From Cellulosimicrobium marinum (GTDB lineage: Bacteria > Actinomycetota > Actinomycetes > Actinomycetales > Cellulomonadaceae): DNA of 64,000 nt. The translations under genes were made by a program, and so were the position numbers. Below are positions 1 through 8,074 of this stretch, piece after piece. Below the pieces are notes generated by a model. The model worked only from the letters and a program-made list of their open reading frames with translations. It searched no databases and had not been told where the DNA came from. How positions within the stretch are numbered: position 1 is the first letter of the stretch; each line of letters starts with the position of its first letter. Where the stretch lies: positions 62,001 through 126,000 of the forward strand of contig NZ_JAJBZH010000001.1 in the NCBI RefSeq assembly GCF_020551945.1, in the 5' to 3' direction.

Positions 1-2
1 CG

Positions 3-1169
3 TCCATGCTCGTCCGGTCCGACGGTCCGGCCGCGAGGGTCGAGGCCGGGTCCGTTCCCGCGGCCCGGAGGCAGAAGCTGTCGTCGCCGTGGGACGTGGT
101 GTGGTCGGGCGGCCTCGGGGTGTTCGTCGTGGCGATGGCGGGGAACCACACGCTGTGGGCGTTCGACGCGGTGGCGGGTGCGGTGCGGCTGCTCGCCGGG
201 ACGATGAACGAAGGGCTCGAGGACGGGCCGGGGGAGACGGCGTGGTTCGCGCAGCCGTCCGGCCTCGCCGTCGCGGACGACGGGGCGATCTGGGTCGCGG
301 ACTCCGAGACGTCCGCGCTGCGGCGGGTCGCGCCCGTGGACGGTGTCGGGGTAGAGGTGCGGACCGCCGTCGGGCAGGGGCTGTTCGACTTCGGGCACCG
401 GGACGGGCCCGCCGCGCAGGCGCTCATGCAGCACCCGCTCGGGGTCGCGACGCTGCCCGACGGCAGCGTCGTCGTCGCGGACACCTACGACGGCGCGCTG
501 CGGCGCTTCGTCCCCGCGCCCGGGACGGACGCCGGTGGCGAGGCGGCCGGGGGCGTCGGCGACCACACGGCCGGCACGCGCGTCGCGGGCGAGATGACGA
601 CCCTGGCGACGGGCCTCGCGGAGCCGAGCGGCGTCGTCGTGCAGGCCGGAGCTGCCGCGGACGGGACGCCGCAGGTGCACCTGCTCGTCGTGGAGTCCGC
701 CGCGCACCGGCTCACGCGCGTCGCCCTGCCCGCGGACCTCGCGGGCGAAGTGCTCGACGGCGGCGCCCACCGTACCCAGCGCCCCGTCACCGACGTCGAG
801 GGCGGGCCGCTGCGCCTCGACGTGCCGTTCCTCCCGGCACCCGGGCAGAAGCTCGACGACCGGTTCGGGCCGTCCACCAGCCTGAGCGTCTCCGCGAGCC
901 CGCCCGAGCTCCTGCTCGGCGGCGCGGGCGACGGCACGGACCTGTGGCGCGACCTCGTCGTCAACCCCGAGGTGACCGAGGGCGTGCTGCACGTGACCGC
1001 CAAGGCCGCGTCGTGCGACGTCGTGCCGCTCGGCCCCGACGGCGAGCCCGACCCCGACGTGTTCCCCGCCTGCCACCTCGCGCAGCAGGACTGGGGCGTG
1101 CCCGTGCGGGTCGTCGACGCCGGCGAGCCCGGCGAGGACCCGACGCTCACCCTCCCGCTGCGCGGCTGA
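3..1169 (+). CDS. NHL-repeat protein, 5' end outside the window
   Basis: The frame is open to the left edge, so this is the C-terminal part of a longer protein. About 390 residues are visible. The first 220 carry NHL-type beta-propeller blades, seen as repeated phrases such as PSGLAVADDGAIWVADS and HPLGVATLPDGSVVVADT. The last 130 residues form a separate beta-rich domain with a Cys pair (SCDVVP and PACHLA). This architecture matches the C-terminal half of thioredoxin-NHL proteins (NHLRC2-like), whose N-terminal thioredoxin domain would lie upstream. That assignment is inference because the domain is not in view. No signal peptide can be judged. The next gene is convergent, 24 bp away. Confidence 0.75.
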   Translation, partial: SMLVRSDGPAARVEAGSVPAARRQKLSSPWDVVWSGGLGVFVVAMAGNHTLWAFDAVAGAVRLLAGTMNEGLEDGPGETAWFAQPSGLAVADDGAIWVADSETSALRRVAPVDGVGVEVRTAVGQGLFDFGHRDGPAAQALMQHPLGVATLPDGSVVVADTYDGALRRFVPAPGTDAGGEAAGGVGDHTAGTRVAGEMTTLATGLAEPSGVVVQAGAAADGTPQVHLLVVESAAHRLTRVALPADLAGEVLDGGAHRTQRPVTDVEGGPLRLDVPFLPAPGQKLDDRFGPSTSLSVSASPPELLLGGAGDGTDLWRDLVVNPEVTEGVLHVTAKAASCDVVPLGPDGEPDPDVFPACHLAQQDWGVPVRVVDAGEPGEDPTLTLPLRG

Positions 1170-1193
1170 CACGGGGACCGGCCGGCAGGCGGG

Positions 1194-1658
1194 TCAGCCC
1201 CAGGTGAGCAGCTCCTCGCCATGGGCGGCCCACGCGCCGACCTCCGCGAGAGGCGTCACGTCACCGGGCGAGCCCTCCAGGGCGACCACCGGGCAGACCG
1301 CCGACCGGCCGCCCGCCCGCACCGCCTGCGGGTCCCACGTCACGAGCACGGTGCCGCGCTCCACGTGGTCGCCCTGCGCGACGTGCGTCGTGAAGCCCTC
1401 GCCACCGAGCTTGACGGTGTCGATGCCGAGGTGGACGAGGACGGCGCGACCGTCGTCGTGCTGCACGACGAACGCGTGCGGGTGCAGCTTGACGACCGTC
1501 CCCGTGACGGGGGCGACGGCCACCCCGCCCTGAGCGTCGTCGGGCTCGACCGCGAGGCCCGGCCCGACGAGCCCCGCCGAGAACACCGGGTCGTCGACGT
1601 CGCTCACGTCGACGACGGTCCCCGTGACGGGCACGAGGACGGTCAGGGGCGCCGCCAT
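1194..1658 (-). CDS. crr: PTS glucose/GlcNAc-type EIIA component
   Basis: A 154-residue EIIA(Glc)-type domain that passes phosphate from HPr to EIIB. Two characteristic histidines are visible: His61 in HPHAF and the phosphorylated His76 in LVHLGID, equivalent to E. coli His75 and His90. The usual motifs TGTVV and GIDTVKL are present and the length is normal for a stand-alone IIA. The ATG overlaps the stop of the upstream EIIB gene by one base (TGATG), indicating translational coupling. It is the last gene of a regulator-EIIB-EIIB-EIIA operon, which in actinomycetes serves GlcNAc or glucose uptake. Substrate is inferred from the DasR-like regulator and operators. Confidence 0.93.
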   Translation of the reverse strand: MAAPLTVLVPVTGTVVDVSDVDDPVFSAGLVGPGLAVEPDDAQGGVAVAPVTGTVVKLHPHAFVVQHDDGRAVLVHLGIDTVKLGGEGFTTHVAQGDHVERGTVLVTWDPQAVRAGGRSAVCPVVALEGSPGDVTPLAEVGAWAAHGEELLTWG

Positions 1659-1888
1659 CAGCGCAGGTCCTCGATGTCGGAGGCGATGTTGTCCGCGTCC
1701 GGGCCGACGATGACCTGGATCGCGGCGCCGGTCCGCACGACGGCGATCGCCCCTGCCGCGGTCAGCGCGGCGTCGTCGACGAGCGCCGGGTCCTCGACCT
1801 CGACGCGCAGGCGCGTGATGCACGCCTCCAGGTCGACGACGTTCTCGTCGCCGCCGAGGCCGCGGAGGATCTGCTCTGCCTTGCTCAC
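1658..1888 (-). CDS. PTS EIIB component (GlcNAc/glucose type), second copy
   Basis: A 76-residue stand-alone EIIB domain. The phosphorylated cysteine is Cys23 in EACITRLRV, the signature of the Glc/GlcNAc family. The C-terminal half (AIQVIVGPDADNIA) is also typical. Start is GTG at 1888, behind a good ribosome site (GAGGAG, about 8 bases upstream); longer in-frame starts would add a low-complexity Arg-rich stretch that is not EIIB-like. It lies 139 bp downstream of another EIIB gene and is coupled to the EIIA gene. In Streptomyces the small EIIB is called NagF; which of the two copies here corresponds cannot be told. Confidence 0.9.
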   Translation of the reverse strand: MSKAEQILRGLGGDENVVDLEACITRLRVEVEDPALVDDAALTAAGAIAVVRTGAAIQVIVGPDADNIASDIEDLR

Positions 1889-2027
1889 GGGGTGCTCCTC
1901 GTGTCCGTCCGGCGGGAGCCGGTCAGGTGTCCCGGCCGGCTGCCGTGCCGGTCGGGTGCGCGGGGTGCGCGGGGTTTCTGATGCCGCGGGCGCCGAGCCG
2001 GTCGCCCGGCGCCGGGGGCGCGGTCTG

Positions 2028-2273
2028 CTACATGAGGTCGGCCAGGTCCGACGCGATCGTGTCGACCTGGGGCCCGACGACGACCTGGACCACCCGCCCG
2101 TTGACCATGACTCCGAACGCCCCGGCCTGGCGCAGCAGCGCGGCGTCGACACGGGAGGGGTCCTTGACGAGCGATCTCAGCCGTGTGGTGCACGGGTCGA
2201 TCTCGTCGATGTTCTCCACCCCGCCGAGGCCGGCGAGGATCGTCGCGGCGCGCTCGGCGTCGGACTGTGTCAT
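2028..2273 (-). CDS. nagF: PTS EIIB component (GlcNAc/glucose type), first copy
   Basis: An 81-residue EIIB domain with the active cysteine at position 28 (DPCTTRLRS) and the C-terminal VVQVVVGPQVDTIA segment. It receives phosphate from EIIA and donates it to the sugar held by the membrane EIIC. Its ATG overlaps the stop of the DasR-like regulator gene by four bases (ATGA), so regulator and EIIB are co-translated. It is clearly paralogous to the next EIIB gene, but the two differ at many positions, so this is an old duplication or two partners for different EIIC proteins. The symbol follows the Streptomyces naming and is an inference. Confidence 0.88.
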   Translation of the reverse strand: MTQSDAERAATILAGLGGVENIDEIDPCTTRLRSLVKDPSRVDAALLRQAGAFGVMVNGRVVQVVVGPQVDTIASDLADLM

Positions 2274-3082
2274 CGGTCGTTCCCTTCGGTCGCCCGCGCC
2301 GGCACCGGCGCGGGGGAGTGCTCGTCGGTCGGTTCCGTCGGCGTGCGGGGCACGAGCGTCGGGCGGGCCTCGCGGAGCGGCACGAACACGCTGTACCGGT
2401 CGCCGCGGTAGCTGGAGCGCGAGTACATGAGCGGTGCGTCGCCCGAGAACGTGCGACGTACCGTCCGCATCACGGCACGCGACGCGCGCAGGCCCAGGAG
2501 CTTCTGCTCCTGCACGGTCGCGTCGGACGCGGTGATCGTGTCCTCTCCCCAGCTCGGCGCGAGGCCGCGCTCGCGCAGCGCGCCGTACAGGCTGTCGGGG
2601 ACGCCGTCGTCGAGCAGGTCGGGTGCGAGGTCGACGGGGATCCACGCCTCCTCGACGCTCATGGGCGAACCGTCGGCGGTGCGCAGCCGCACCACGTGGT
2701 GCATCGGGTCGCCGGTCGAGCGCCCGAGCGACTCCGCGACGGACGCCGGTGCGGGCGCCGTGCCCACCTCGAGGATGTCGGCGCCCGGCTCCATGCCGCG
2801 GCGTCGCGCCTCCTCCCCGAAGGTCGTCAGGCGCATCTCGAAGTCGGCGCGCGGCGGTGCGACGAACGTCCCGCGGCCCTGCGCCCGTTGGAGCACGCCC
2901 TCGGTGACGAGCGCGTCGATCGCCTGCCGCACGGTCATGCGGGACACGCCGAACTTCTCGGTGAGGCTGCGTTCCGAGGGCACGGCGTCCCCGACGGAGA
3001 GCTCGCTCGCCACGAGGTCGGCGAGGTAGGCGCGCACCGTGAGGTACTTGTGCTCGCTCGCCTGCGATCGTGACCTGCTCAT
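2270..3082 (-). CDS. dasR: GntR/HutC-family regulator, DasR-like
   Basis: About 270 residues. Residues 10-75 are a GntR winged helix (LTEKFGVSRMTVRQAIDAL), and residues 95-240 a UTRA effector domain, the layout of DasR, which senses phosphorylated amino sugars and represses GlcNAc uptake. The ATG at 3082 is preferred; an upstream start at 3130 adds 16 poorly conserved residues. It is the first gene of the operon with both EIIB and the EIIA genes and is divergent from the EIIC/EI pair. Two dasR-like operators lie in the divergent region and a third before ptsH, so it probably represses both arms and itself. Family is certain; the DasR role is inferred from context. Confidence 0.85.
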   Translation of the reverse strand: MSRSRSQASEHKYLTVRAYLADLVASELSVGDAVPSERSLTEKFGVSRMTVRQAIDALVTEGVLQRAQGRGTFVAPPRADFEMRLTTFGEEARRRGMEPGADILEVGTAPAPASVAESLGRSTGDPMHHVVRLRTADGSPMSVEEAWIPVDLAPDLLDDGVPDSLYGALRERGLAPSWGEDTITASDATVQEQKLLGLRASRAVMRTVRRTFSGDAPLMYSRSSYRGDRYSVFVPLREARPTLVPRTPTEPTDEHSPAPVPARATEGNDR

Positions 3083-3220
3083 CGTCGTGCCGTGTCCTCG
3101 TCGTCGTGCGTCGGTCTCCACGCGGACCATTCTGTCGTCCCACCTGCGGCGACGTCGGGCCTCGCGCCACGCCGCGCGGCGTCCGTGTGGCCCGGGTCAC
3201 CTCCGGGGGTTGACACATCA

Positions 3221-3236
3221 TGAGGTCTAGACCACT
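3221..3236. promoter_or_regulatory. dasR-responsive element (dre)-like operator 1
   Basis: TGAGGTCTAGACCACT matches 14 of 16 positions of the Streptomyces dre consensus AGTGGTCTAGACCACT; the 10-bp core GGTCTAGACC is a perfect palindrome. It sits between the candidate minus-35 and minus-10 elements of both divergent promoters. Confidence 0.8.
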
Positions 3237-3245
3237 CTTCCTGCA

Positions 3246-3261
3246 AGTGGTCCAGACAACC
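3246..3261. promoter_or_regulatory. dasR-responsive element (dre)-like operator 2
   Basis: AGTGGTCCAGACAACC matches 13 of 16 dre consensus positions and lies 25 bp (centre to centre) from operator 1, just downstream of the candidate EIIC transcription start. Confidence 0.65.
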
Positions 3262-3415
3262 TGGACCGGATTCGTGGACACGACGAGCGGGGGGCCGACC
3301 CAGCGGTCCTCGTCGTGCCCACGAACCGGCAACGACGCCGAACGACGTCGCGTCACCGCCGCCGCACGACGCACCCGGCCTGCGCCCCAGGCCCGCCCCA
3401 GGAGGAGAACGACAC

Positions 3416-4819
3416 ATGACCACCGTCGCCGCACCGACGAGGACGAAGAAGGGGATCCCCGGCTTCGCCCAGCTCCAGCGCGTCGGGCGATCGCTCATGC
3501 TGCCCATCGCGTCCCTGCCCGCCGCCGCGCTGCTGCTGCGCCTGGGCCAGCCCGACATGCTCGGAGCCGACGGCGTCGCCGGCACCTTCGCGTGGATGCA
3601 GCCCGTCGCCGACGTCCTGAACTCGGCCGGCAACGCCCTCTTCAGCAACCTCCCGATCATCTTCGCGCTCGGCGTCGCCATCGGGTACGCGAAGAAGGCC
3701 GACGGCTCGACCGGGCTCGCGGCCCTCATCGGCTACCTCGTCTTCGCGGGCGTCAGCGACTCCCTCTCCCCGTACGTGCTCGGCGAGGCCGCCGAGGGCG
3801 AGGAGCAGGCGCTCATCAACTACGGCGTGCTGGGCGGCATCGTCATCGGTCTCACCGCAGCGCTGCTGTTCCAGAAGTACAGCCGCATCAAGCTGCCCCA
3901 GTACCTCGCGTTCTTCGGCGGGCGGCGGTTCGTCCCCATCGTCACCGCGGGCGTGTCCGTGCTCATCGCCGTGGTCGGCGCCCTGATCTACCCGGCGTTC
4001 GACTGGCTCATCAACGAGCAGATCGGCGGGTTCGTCACCGGCTCGACCGTGCTCGGCGCGTTCGTCTTCGGCACGCTGAACCGCCTGCTCGTCCCCATCG
4101 GGCTGCACCACCTGCTCAACTCGCTGCCGTGGTTCCAGTTCGGCGAGTACACCGCCCCGGAGGGGACCGTCGCGAACGGCGACATCTTCCGCTTCCTCGC
4201 CGGCGACCCCACCGCCGGCACGTTCCTCACCGGCTTCTTCCCCATCATGATGTTCGCCCTGCCCGCCGCCGCGCTCGCGATCGTCCACACGGCCAAGCCC
4301 AAGAACCGCAAGGTCGTCGGGGGCATCATGGGGTCGGCCGCGCTCGTCTCGTTCGTCACCGGCGTCACGGAGCCGCTCGAGTTCGCGTTCGTGTTCGTCG
4401 CGTACCCGCTGTACGTCATCCACGCGGTCCTCACCGGCACGTCGATGGCCCTCGTCAACGCGCTGGGGATCCGGGACGGCTTCGGGTTCTCCGCGGGCGT
4501 GATCGACTACCTGCTCAACTTCCGGATCGCCGAGATGCCGCTCCTGCTCATCCCCATCGGCCTCGGGTACGCGGTGGTCTACTACGTCCTGTTCCGCTTC
4601 GTCATCACGCGCTGGAACCTCAAGACCCCGGGTCGCGAGGACGACGAGACCGACGGCGCCGTCGCGCCGGGCGCCGCCGACGACACCCCCACCGCCGACG
4701 TCCCCTCCGCCACCTCGGCTGCTGGTGCTCCCGGTGCCGGGACGGTTGCGACGGACCCCGACCGCGCGACGTCGGACGACCGGACCGCACGGGCCGGCGC
4801 CGACGGGGGCACCGCGTGA
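3416..4819 (+). CDS. nagE: PTS EIIC membrane permease, GlcNAc type
   Basis: A 467-residue integral membrane EIIC with about ten hydrophobic segments. It binds and translocates the sugar while EIIB phosphorylates it. Diagnostic motifs are GRRFVPI (169-175), PIGLHH (227-232) and GVTEPLEF (316-323, the conserved TEP-E signature of the Glc/GlcNAc family). It lacks fused EIIB or EIIA domains, which are supplied by the divergent operon. Residues 406-467 form an Asp/Ala/Gly-rich tail without EIIC homology. Start ATG 3416 follows GGAGGAG by about nine bases. It overlaps ptsI by four bases, so the two are co-translated. Likely controlled by the dre-like sites upstream. GlcNAc specificity is inferred. 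Confidence 0.9.
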   Translation: MTTVAAPTRTKKGIPGFAQLQRVGRSLMLPIASLPAAALLLRLGQPDMLGADGVAGTFAWMQPVADVLNSAGNALFSNLPIIFALGVAIGYAKKADGSTGLAALIGYLVFAGVSDSLSPYVLGEAAEGEEQALINYGVLGGIVIGLTAALLFQKYSRIKLPQYLAFFGGRRFVPIVTAGVSVLIAVVGALIYPAFDWLINEQIGGFVTGSTVLGAFVFGTLNRLLVPIGLHHLLNSLPWFQFGEYTAPEGTVANGDIFRFLAGDPTAGTFLTGFFPIMMFALPAAALAIVHTAKPKNRKVVGGIMGSAALVSFVTGVTEPLEFAFVFVAYPLYVIHAVLTGTSMALVNALGIRDGFGFSAGVIDYLLNFRIAEMPLLLIPIGLGYAVVYYVLFRFVITRWNLKTPGREDDETDGAVAPGAADDTPTADVPSATSAAGAPGAGTVATDPDRATSDDRTARAGADGGTA

Positions 4820-6549
4820 CCGTGGCCGACGACGCGACGCTCGCCCCGGCGTCGCCCGCCCCCCCGGGGCTGACCGGTGTGCCGGTCAGCCCCGGGCGGG
4901 GGGCCGGGCCCGTCGTGCGCATGCCGGACCCGGTCCCGGAGCCGGGCACCACCCCGCTGCCCGACGACGCGTCCCCCGCCGACCTCGACCTCGCGGTGAC
5001 GCAGGTGCTCGCCGCGGTGACGACCGTCCAGGAGGACCTCACCGCCCGCGCCGCGCGTGCCGAGGGCGCGGCCGCCGACGTGCTCGGCGTGACCGCCGCG
5101 ATGGCGGCCGACCCCGCCCTGGCGCGCGACGCCGTCGGGCGCGTGCGGGACCGGCGCACGACCCCGGCGCGCGCCGTGTGGGACGCGGCGGGCGTCGTCG
5201 TCGCGCAGCTCGAAGGTCTGGGCGGGCTCATGGCCGAGCGGGCGCGCGACGTGCGCGACGTGCGCGACCGGATCGTCGCGACCCTGCTCGGCCTCCCCGC
5301 ACCGGGCGTCCCCGACCCCGGTCACGACGTCGTGCTCGTCGCGGACGACCTCGCGCCCGCGGACACCGCCCAGCTCGACCCCACGCGCGTGCTCGCCGTC
5401 GTGACCCGCGGCGGCGGCCCGACGTCGCACACCGCGATCCTCGCGCGGGCCCTCGGCATCCCGGCCGTCGTCGCGGTCGAGGACGCGCTCGCCCTGCGCG
5501 ACGGCGAGACCGTCCTCGTGGACGGCGGGACCGGCGTGGTCGAGCGCGACCCGGCGCCCGACGTCGTCGCCGCGGTCGCCGCGGCGCGCGACGCGCGCAG
5601 GGAACGCCGCCGGTTCGACGGGACCGGCCGGACCGCGGACGGCCGCCGCGTCGAGCTGCTGGCGAACGTCGCCGACGGCGAGGGCGCGCGGGCGGCGGCC
5701 GAGGCCGGCGCGGAAGGCGTCGGGCTGTTCCGGACCGAGGTGTGCTTCCTCGGCCGGACCGTCGAGCCGACCGTCGACGAGCAGGTCGCCGCGTACCGCG
5801 AGGTGCTCGCGGCGTTCGCCGGGCGCAAGGTCGTGGTCCGCACGCTCGACGCGGGCGCCGACAAGCCGCTCCCGTTCGTCACCGCCGCGTCCGAGCCGAA
5901 CCCCGCGCTCGGCGTGCGCGGCCTGCGGACGTCCCGCCGCCACCCCGAGGTGCTCGACCGTCAGCTCACCGCGATCGCGCGCGCCGCGCAGGCGGAGTCG
6001 GCCCAGGTGTGGGTCATGGCGCCGATGATCGCGACGCCCGACGAGGCCGAGGCGTTCGTCGCCCTGTGCGCCGACCACGGGCTCGACACCGCGGGCGTGA
6101 TGATCGAGGTGCCCGCCGCCGCGCTCGGCGCGCGCTGGGTGCTCGCCAAGGCCGCGTTCGCGAGCATCGGCACGAACGACCTCACGCAGTACACGATGGC
6201 GGCGGACCGAGAGGTGTCCGACCTCGCGCGCCTGTCGACCGCGTGGCAGCCGACCGTCCTCGCGCTCGTCGGGGCCACGGGCTCGGGCGCGGCGCTCAAC
6301 GGCCGCCCGCTCGGCGTGTGCGGCGAGGCCGCGGCCGACCCCGTGCTCGCGCCGGTGCTCGTCGGCCTCGGCGTGACCTCCCTGTCGATGACGCCCCGCG
6401 CCCTCCCCGACGTCGCCGCGGTGCTCGCCGCGACGACCGCGGAGCAGTGCGAGGAGCTCGCGTTCCTCGCCCTCCAGCAGCCCACGGCCGACGCCGCGCG
6501 CGCCGTCGTGCGGGAGCGGCTCACCGTCCTGGACGACCTGGGCCTGTGA
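4816..6549 (+). CDS. ptsI: PTS enzyme I (phosphoenolpyruvate-protein phosphotransferase)
   Basis: A 577-residue cytoplasmic enzyme I that transfers phosphate from PEP to HPr. The phospho-histidine is His205 in GGGPTSHTAILA. The C-terminal PEP-binding barrel shows LFRTE (304-308), IGTNDLTQYT (451-460) and the catalytic Cys502 in VCGE. The N-terminal HPr-binding helices (about 60-160) are shorter and more Ala-rich than in enterics. The GTG start at 4816 overlaps the EIIC stop (GTGA), giving the normal length; longer in-frame starts would read through the EIIC gene. It ends before a nested palindromic terminator shared with convergent ptsH. All general and sugar-specific PTS parts are therefore within 6 kb. 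Confidence 0.95.
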   Translation: MTVADDATLAPASPAPPGLTGVPVSPGRGAGPVVRMPDPVPEPGTTPLPDDASPADLDLAVTQVLAAVTTVQEDLTARAARAEGAAADVLGVTAAMAADPALARDAVGRVRDRRTTPARAVWDAAGVVVAQLEGLGGLMAERARDVRDVRDRIVATLLGLPAPGVPDPGHDVVLVADDLAPADTAQLDPTRVLAVVTRGGGPTSHTAILARALGIPAVVAVEDALALRDGETVLVDGGTGVVERDPAPDVVAAVAAARDARRERRRFDGTGRTADGRRVELLANVADGEGARAAAEAGAEGVGLFRTEVCFLGRTVEPTVDEQVAAYREVLAAFAGRKVVVRTLDAGADKPLPFVTAASEPNPALGVRGLRTSRRHPEVLDRQLTAIARAAQAESAQVWVMAPMIATPDEAEAFVALCADHGLDTAGVMIEVPAAALGARWVLAKAAFASIGTNDLTQYTMAADREVSDLARLSTAWQPTVLALVGATGSGAALNGRPLGVCGEAAADPVLAPVLVGLGVTSLSMTPRALPDVAAVLAATTAEQCEELAFLALQQPTADAARAVVRERLTVLDDLGL

Positions 6550-6556
6550 CGCCACC

Positions 6557-6630
6557 CGCGAGGGAGTACCCCGATAGCGCGAGGTAGTACCGGCGTACTA
6601 CCTCGAGCGACCGGGGTACTCCCCTCGGGC
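6557..6630. terminator. nested palindrome, bidirectional terminator between ptsI and ptsH
   Basis: Two concentric hairpins: inner arms GAGGTAGTAC (6581-6590) and GTACTACCTC (6595-6604) with loop CGGC, outer arms GGGAGTACCCCG (6562-6573) and CGGGGTACTCCC (6612-6623). It lies exactly between convergent stop codons. There is no T-tract, as is common in actinomycetes. The GTACTACCTCG core recurs as a tandem repeat near 49.45 kb. Confidence 0.8.
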
Positions 6631-6635
6631 GCGGG

Positions 6636-6905
6636 TCAGGCGACCTCGGTGCGCTCCAGGAACGAGGCGAGGGCGTCGAGCGCGGTGGTCGCGTCGTCGC
6701 CGTCGGTGTCGGTCGAGAGGACGACCTCGTCCCCGGCGGACACGCCGAGGGTCATGACGCCGAGGATGCTCGCGGCCTCGACGGCGTCGCCGCCCGGCCG
6801 GGCGATGCGCACGGGTGCGGGCTGGGCTGCGGCGGTCTTGACGAAGAGGGCGGCGGGGCGTGCGTGCAGCCCCTCGGTGATCGCGACGACGACGGCACGG
6901 TCCAT
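6636..6905 (-). CDS. ptsH: HPr phosphocarrier protein
   Basis: An 89-residue HPr. The phosphoryl-accepting histidine is His14 in GLHARPA, and Ser46 in AASILGV sits at the usual regulatory serine site. HPr shuttles phosphate from enzyme I to EIIA. The ATG at 6905 follows GGAGG by about seven bases. A dre-like operator and a minus-10 (TAGGAT on the minus strand) lie immediately upstream, placing ptsH in the same presumed DasR regulon as the transport genes. It is convergent with ptsI. Confidence 0.95.
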   Translation of the reverse strand: MDRAVVVAITEGLHARPAALFVKTAAAQPAPVRIARPGGDAVEAASILGVMTLGVSAGDEVVLSTDTDGDDATTALDALASFLERTEVA

Positions 6906-6925
6906 GGTGGTTCCTCCGGCAGACA

Positions 6926-6941
6926 GGTGGTCTGGACCAGT
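6926..6941. promoter_or_regulatory. dasR-responsive element (dre)-like operator 3, before ptsH
   Basis: GGTGGTCTGGACCAGT fits the dre consensus at 13-14 of 16 positions. On the minus strand it begins just after a TAGGAT minus-10 element (6944-6949), so a bound repressor would cover the transcription start of ptsH. Confidence 0.72.
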
Positions 6942-7089
6942 GCATCCTAGGCGATCCGGAGCGGGAACGGGAGAGGGGACGTCCTCGAGATCGCGACCCG
7001 GACGACGTCGGCTCCTCACGCAGACTCGCCCCACGAGCGAGGAGCCCTGCGTGATGTGGGGACCGGGCGACGGGTCTAGGGTGACCGGC

Positions 7090-7974
7090 ATGTCAGACGC
7101 GACGCCGGCGCGGCCGCCCTCGGACCCGGGGGACCCGCGCATCCACGTCACGCTCTCCACCGCCAGCGTCTACCCGCGGCGCGCGGCCTACGCGTTCCAG
7201 GCGGCTGCCGACCTCGGCTACGACGGCATGGAGGTCATGGTCTGGTCGGACGAGGTCACCCAGGACGCCGCGGCCCTGCGCCGGCTGTCGGCGGAGCACG
7301 AGATGCCGATCCGCAGCATCCACGCCCCCACGCTCCTCGTGAGCCAGCGGGTGTGGGGACGCTCGCCCGGCCCCAAGCTGCGCCGCAGCGTCGAGCTCGC
7401 GCAGGAGGTCGGGGCGAGCACCGTCGTCGTGCACCCGCCCTTCCGCTGGCAGTACCGGTACGCGCGGGAGTTCGAGGACCTGGTCCGTGAGCTCGACGCG
7501 ACCGACGGCGTGACGATCGCCGTCGAGAACATGTACCCGTGGCGGGGCCGCAAGCGCGAGATGCAGGCCTACCTGCCCGGCTGGGACCCGTCGGAGCACG
7601 GGTACGACCACGTCACGCTCGACCTGTCGCACGCCGCCGTGGCGCAGCAGGACGCGCTCGCCCTGCTCGACGTGTTCGACGGGCGCCTCGCGCACGTGCA
7701 CCTCGCCGACGGCTCGGCGTCGATCAAGGACGAGCACCTGGTGCCGGGGCGCGGCGACCAGCCGTGCGACCAGGTGCTGGCGGAGCTGGTGCGCCGAGGC
7801 TGGTCGGGGGACGTCGTGGTGGAGATCGCGACGCGTCGTGCCCGGACGGCCGCCGAGCGTCGCGAGGACCTGGCCGCCTCGTTGTTCTTCGCCCGGACCT
7901 ACCTCACGCCGGGGCCGCACCCGGCGTACGAGCCGCCGCCGGGGCCCGCGCACCGCCACCTCGACGCGTGGTGA
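7090..7974 (+). CDS. sugar phosphate isomerase/epimerase (AP-endonuclease-2 TIM barrel)
   Basis: A 294-residue xylose-isomerase-like TIM barrel. Metal-ligand phrases are visible in the usual order: HPPF (strand 4 region), VENMYPW (Glu), DLSHAAVA (Asp/His), HVHLAD, and VVEIAT (C-terminal Glu). Such proteins isomerise or epimerise sugars or cyclic polyols in the cytoplasm; the substrate cannot be read from sequence. ATG 7090 is chosen because TAGGGT sits seven bases upstream, a leaderless-promoter arrangement, and longer starts would run antisense into ptsH. It ends against a strong hairpin shared with the convergent ThuA gene. Confidence 0.85.
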   Translation: MSDATPARPPSDPGDPRIHVTLSTASVYPRRAAYAFQAAADLGYDGMEVMVWSDEVTQDAAALRRLSAEHEMPIRSIHAPTLLVSQRVWGRSPGPKLRRSVELAQEVGASTVVVHPPFRWQYRYAREFEDLVRELDATDGVTIAVENMYPWRGRKREMQAYLPGWDPSEHGYDHVTLDLSHAAVAQQDALALLDVFDGRLAHVHLADGSASIKDEHLVPGRGDQPCDQVLAELVRRGWSGDVVVEIATRRARTAAERREDLAASLFFARTYLTPGPHPAYEPPPGPAHRHLDAW

Positions 7975-8023
7975 CGCCCGGTCGTCCGCCGGGTCGTCCG
8001 TCGGACGGGGCCGGGACGGCGTC

Positions 8024-8061
8024 GTGCCGGGCTCGCCCGTCGGACGAGGCGAGCCCGGCAC
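8024..8061. terminator. bidirectional terminator hairpin
   Basis: Perfect 14-bp stem GTGCCGGGCTCGCC (8024-8037) with GGCGAGCCCGGCAC (8048-8061), loop of 10, between convergent genes. Confidence 0.8.
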
Positions 8062-8074
8062 CTGGTGCCTGACG

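Larger units (their letters stand above)
3083..3415. other. divergent regulatory region of the GlcNAc PTS
   Basis: A 333-bp gene-free region between the divergent regulator and EIIC genes. A candidate rightward promoter is TTGACA at 3210-3215 with CACTCT at 3233-3238 (17-bp spacer). A candidate leftward promoter reads TTGCAG then CATGAT on the minus strand across 3217-3246. Both cover the first dasR-like operator. The EIIC ribosome site GGAGGAG is at about 3401-3407. Promoters are read by eye and are tentative. Confidence 0.55.

Noticed and set aside
1204-2411. plus-strand frames opposite the EIIA/EIIB genes
   Set aside because: Antisense shadows with no domains.
2028-3434. 468-residue minus-strand frame ending in EIIB
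   Set aside because: Only the last 81 residues are real; the rest is a shadow of the GntR gene, which the EIIB start overlaps by four bases.
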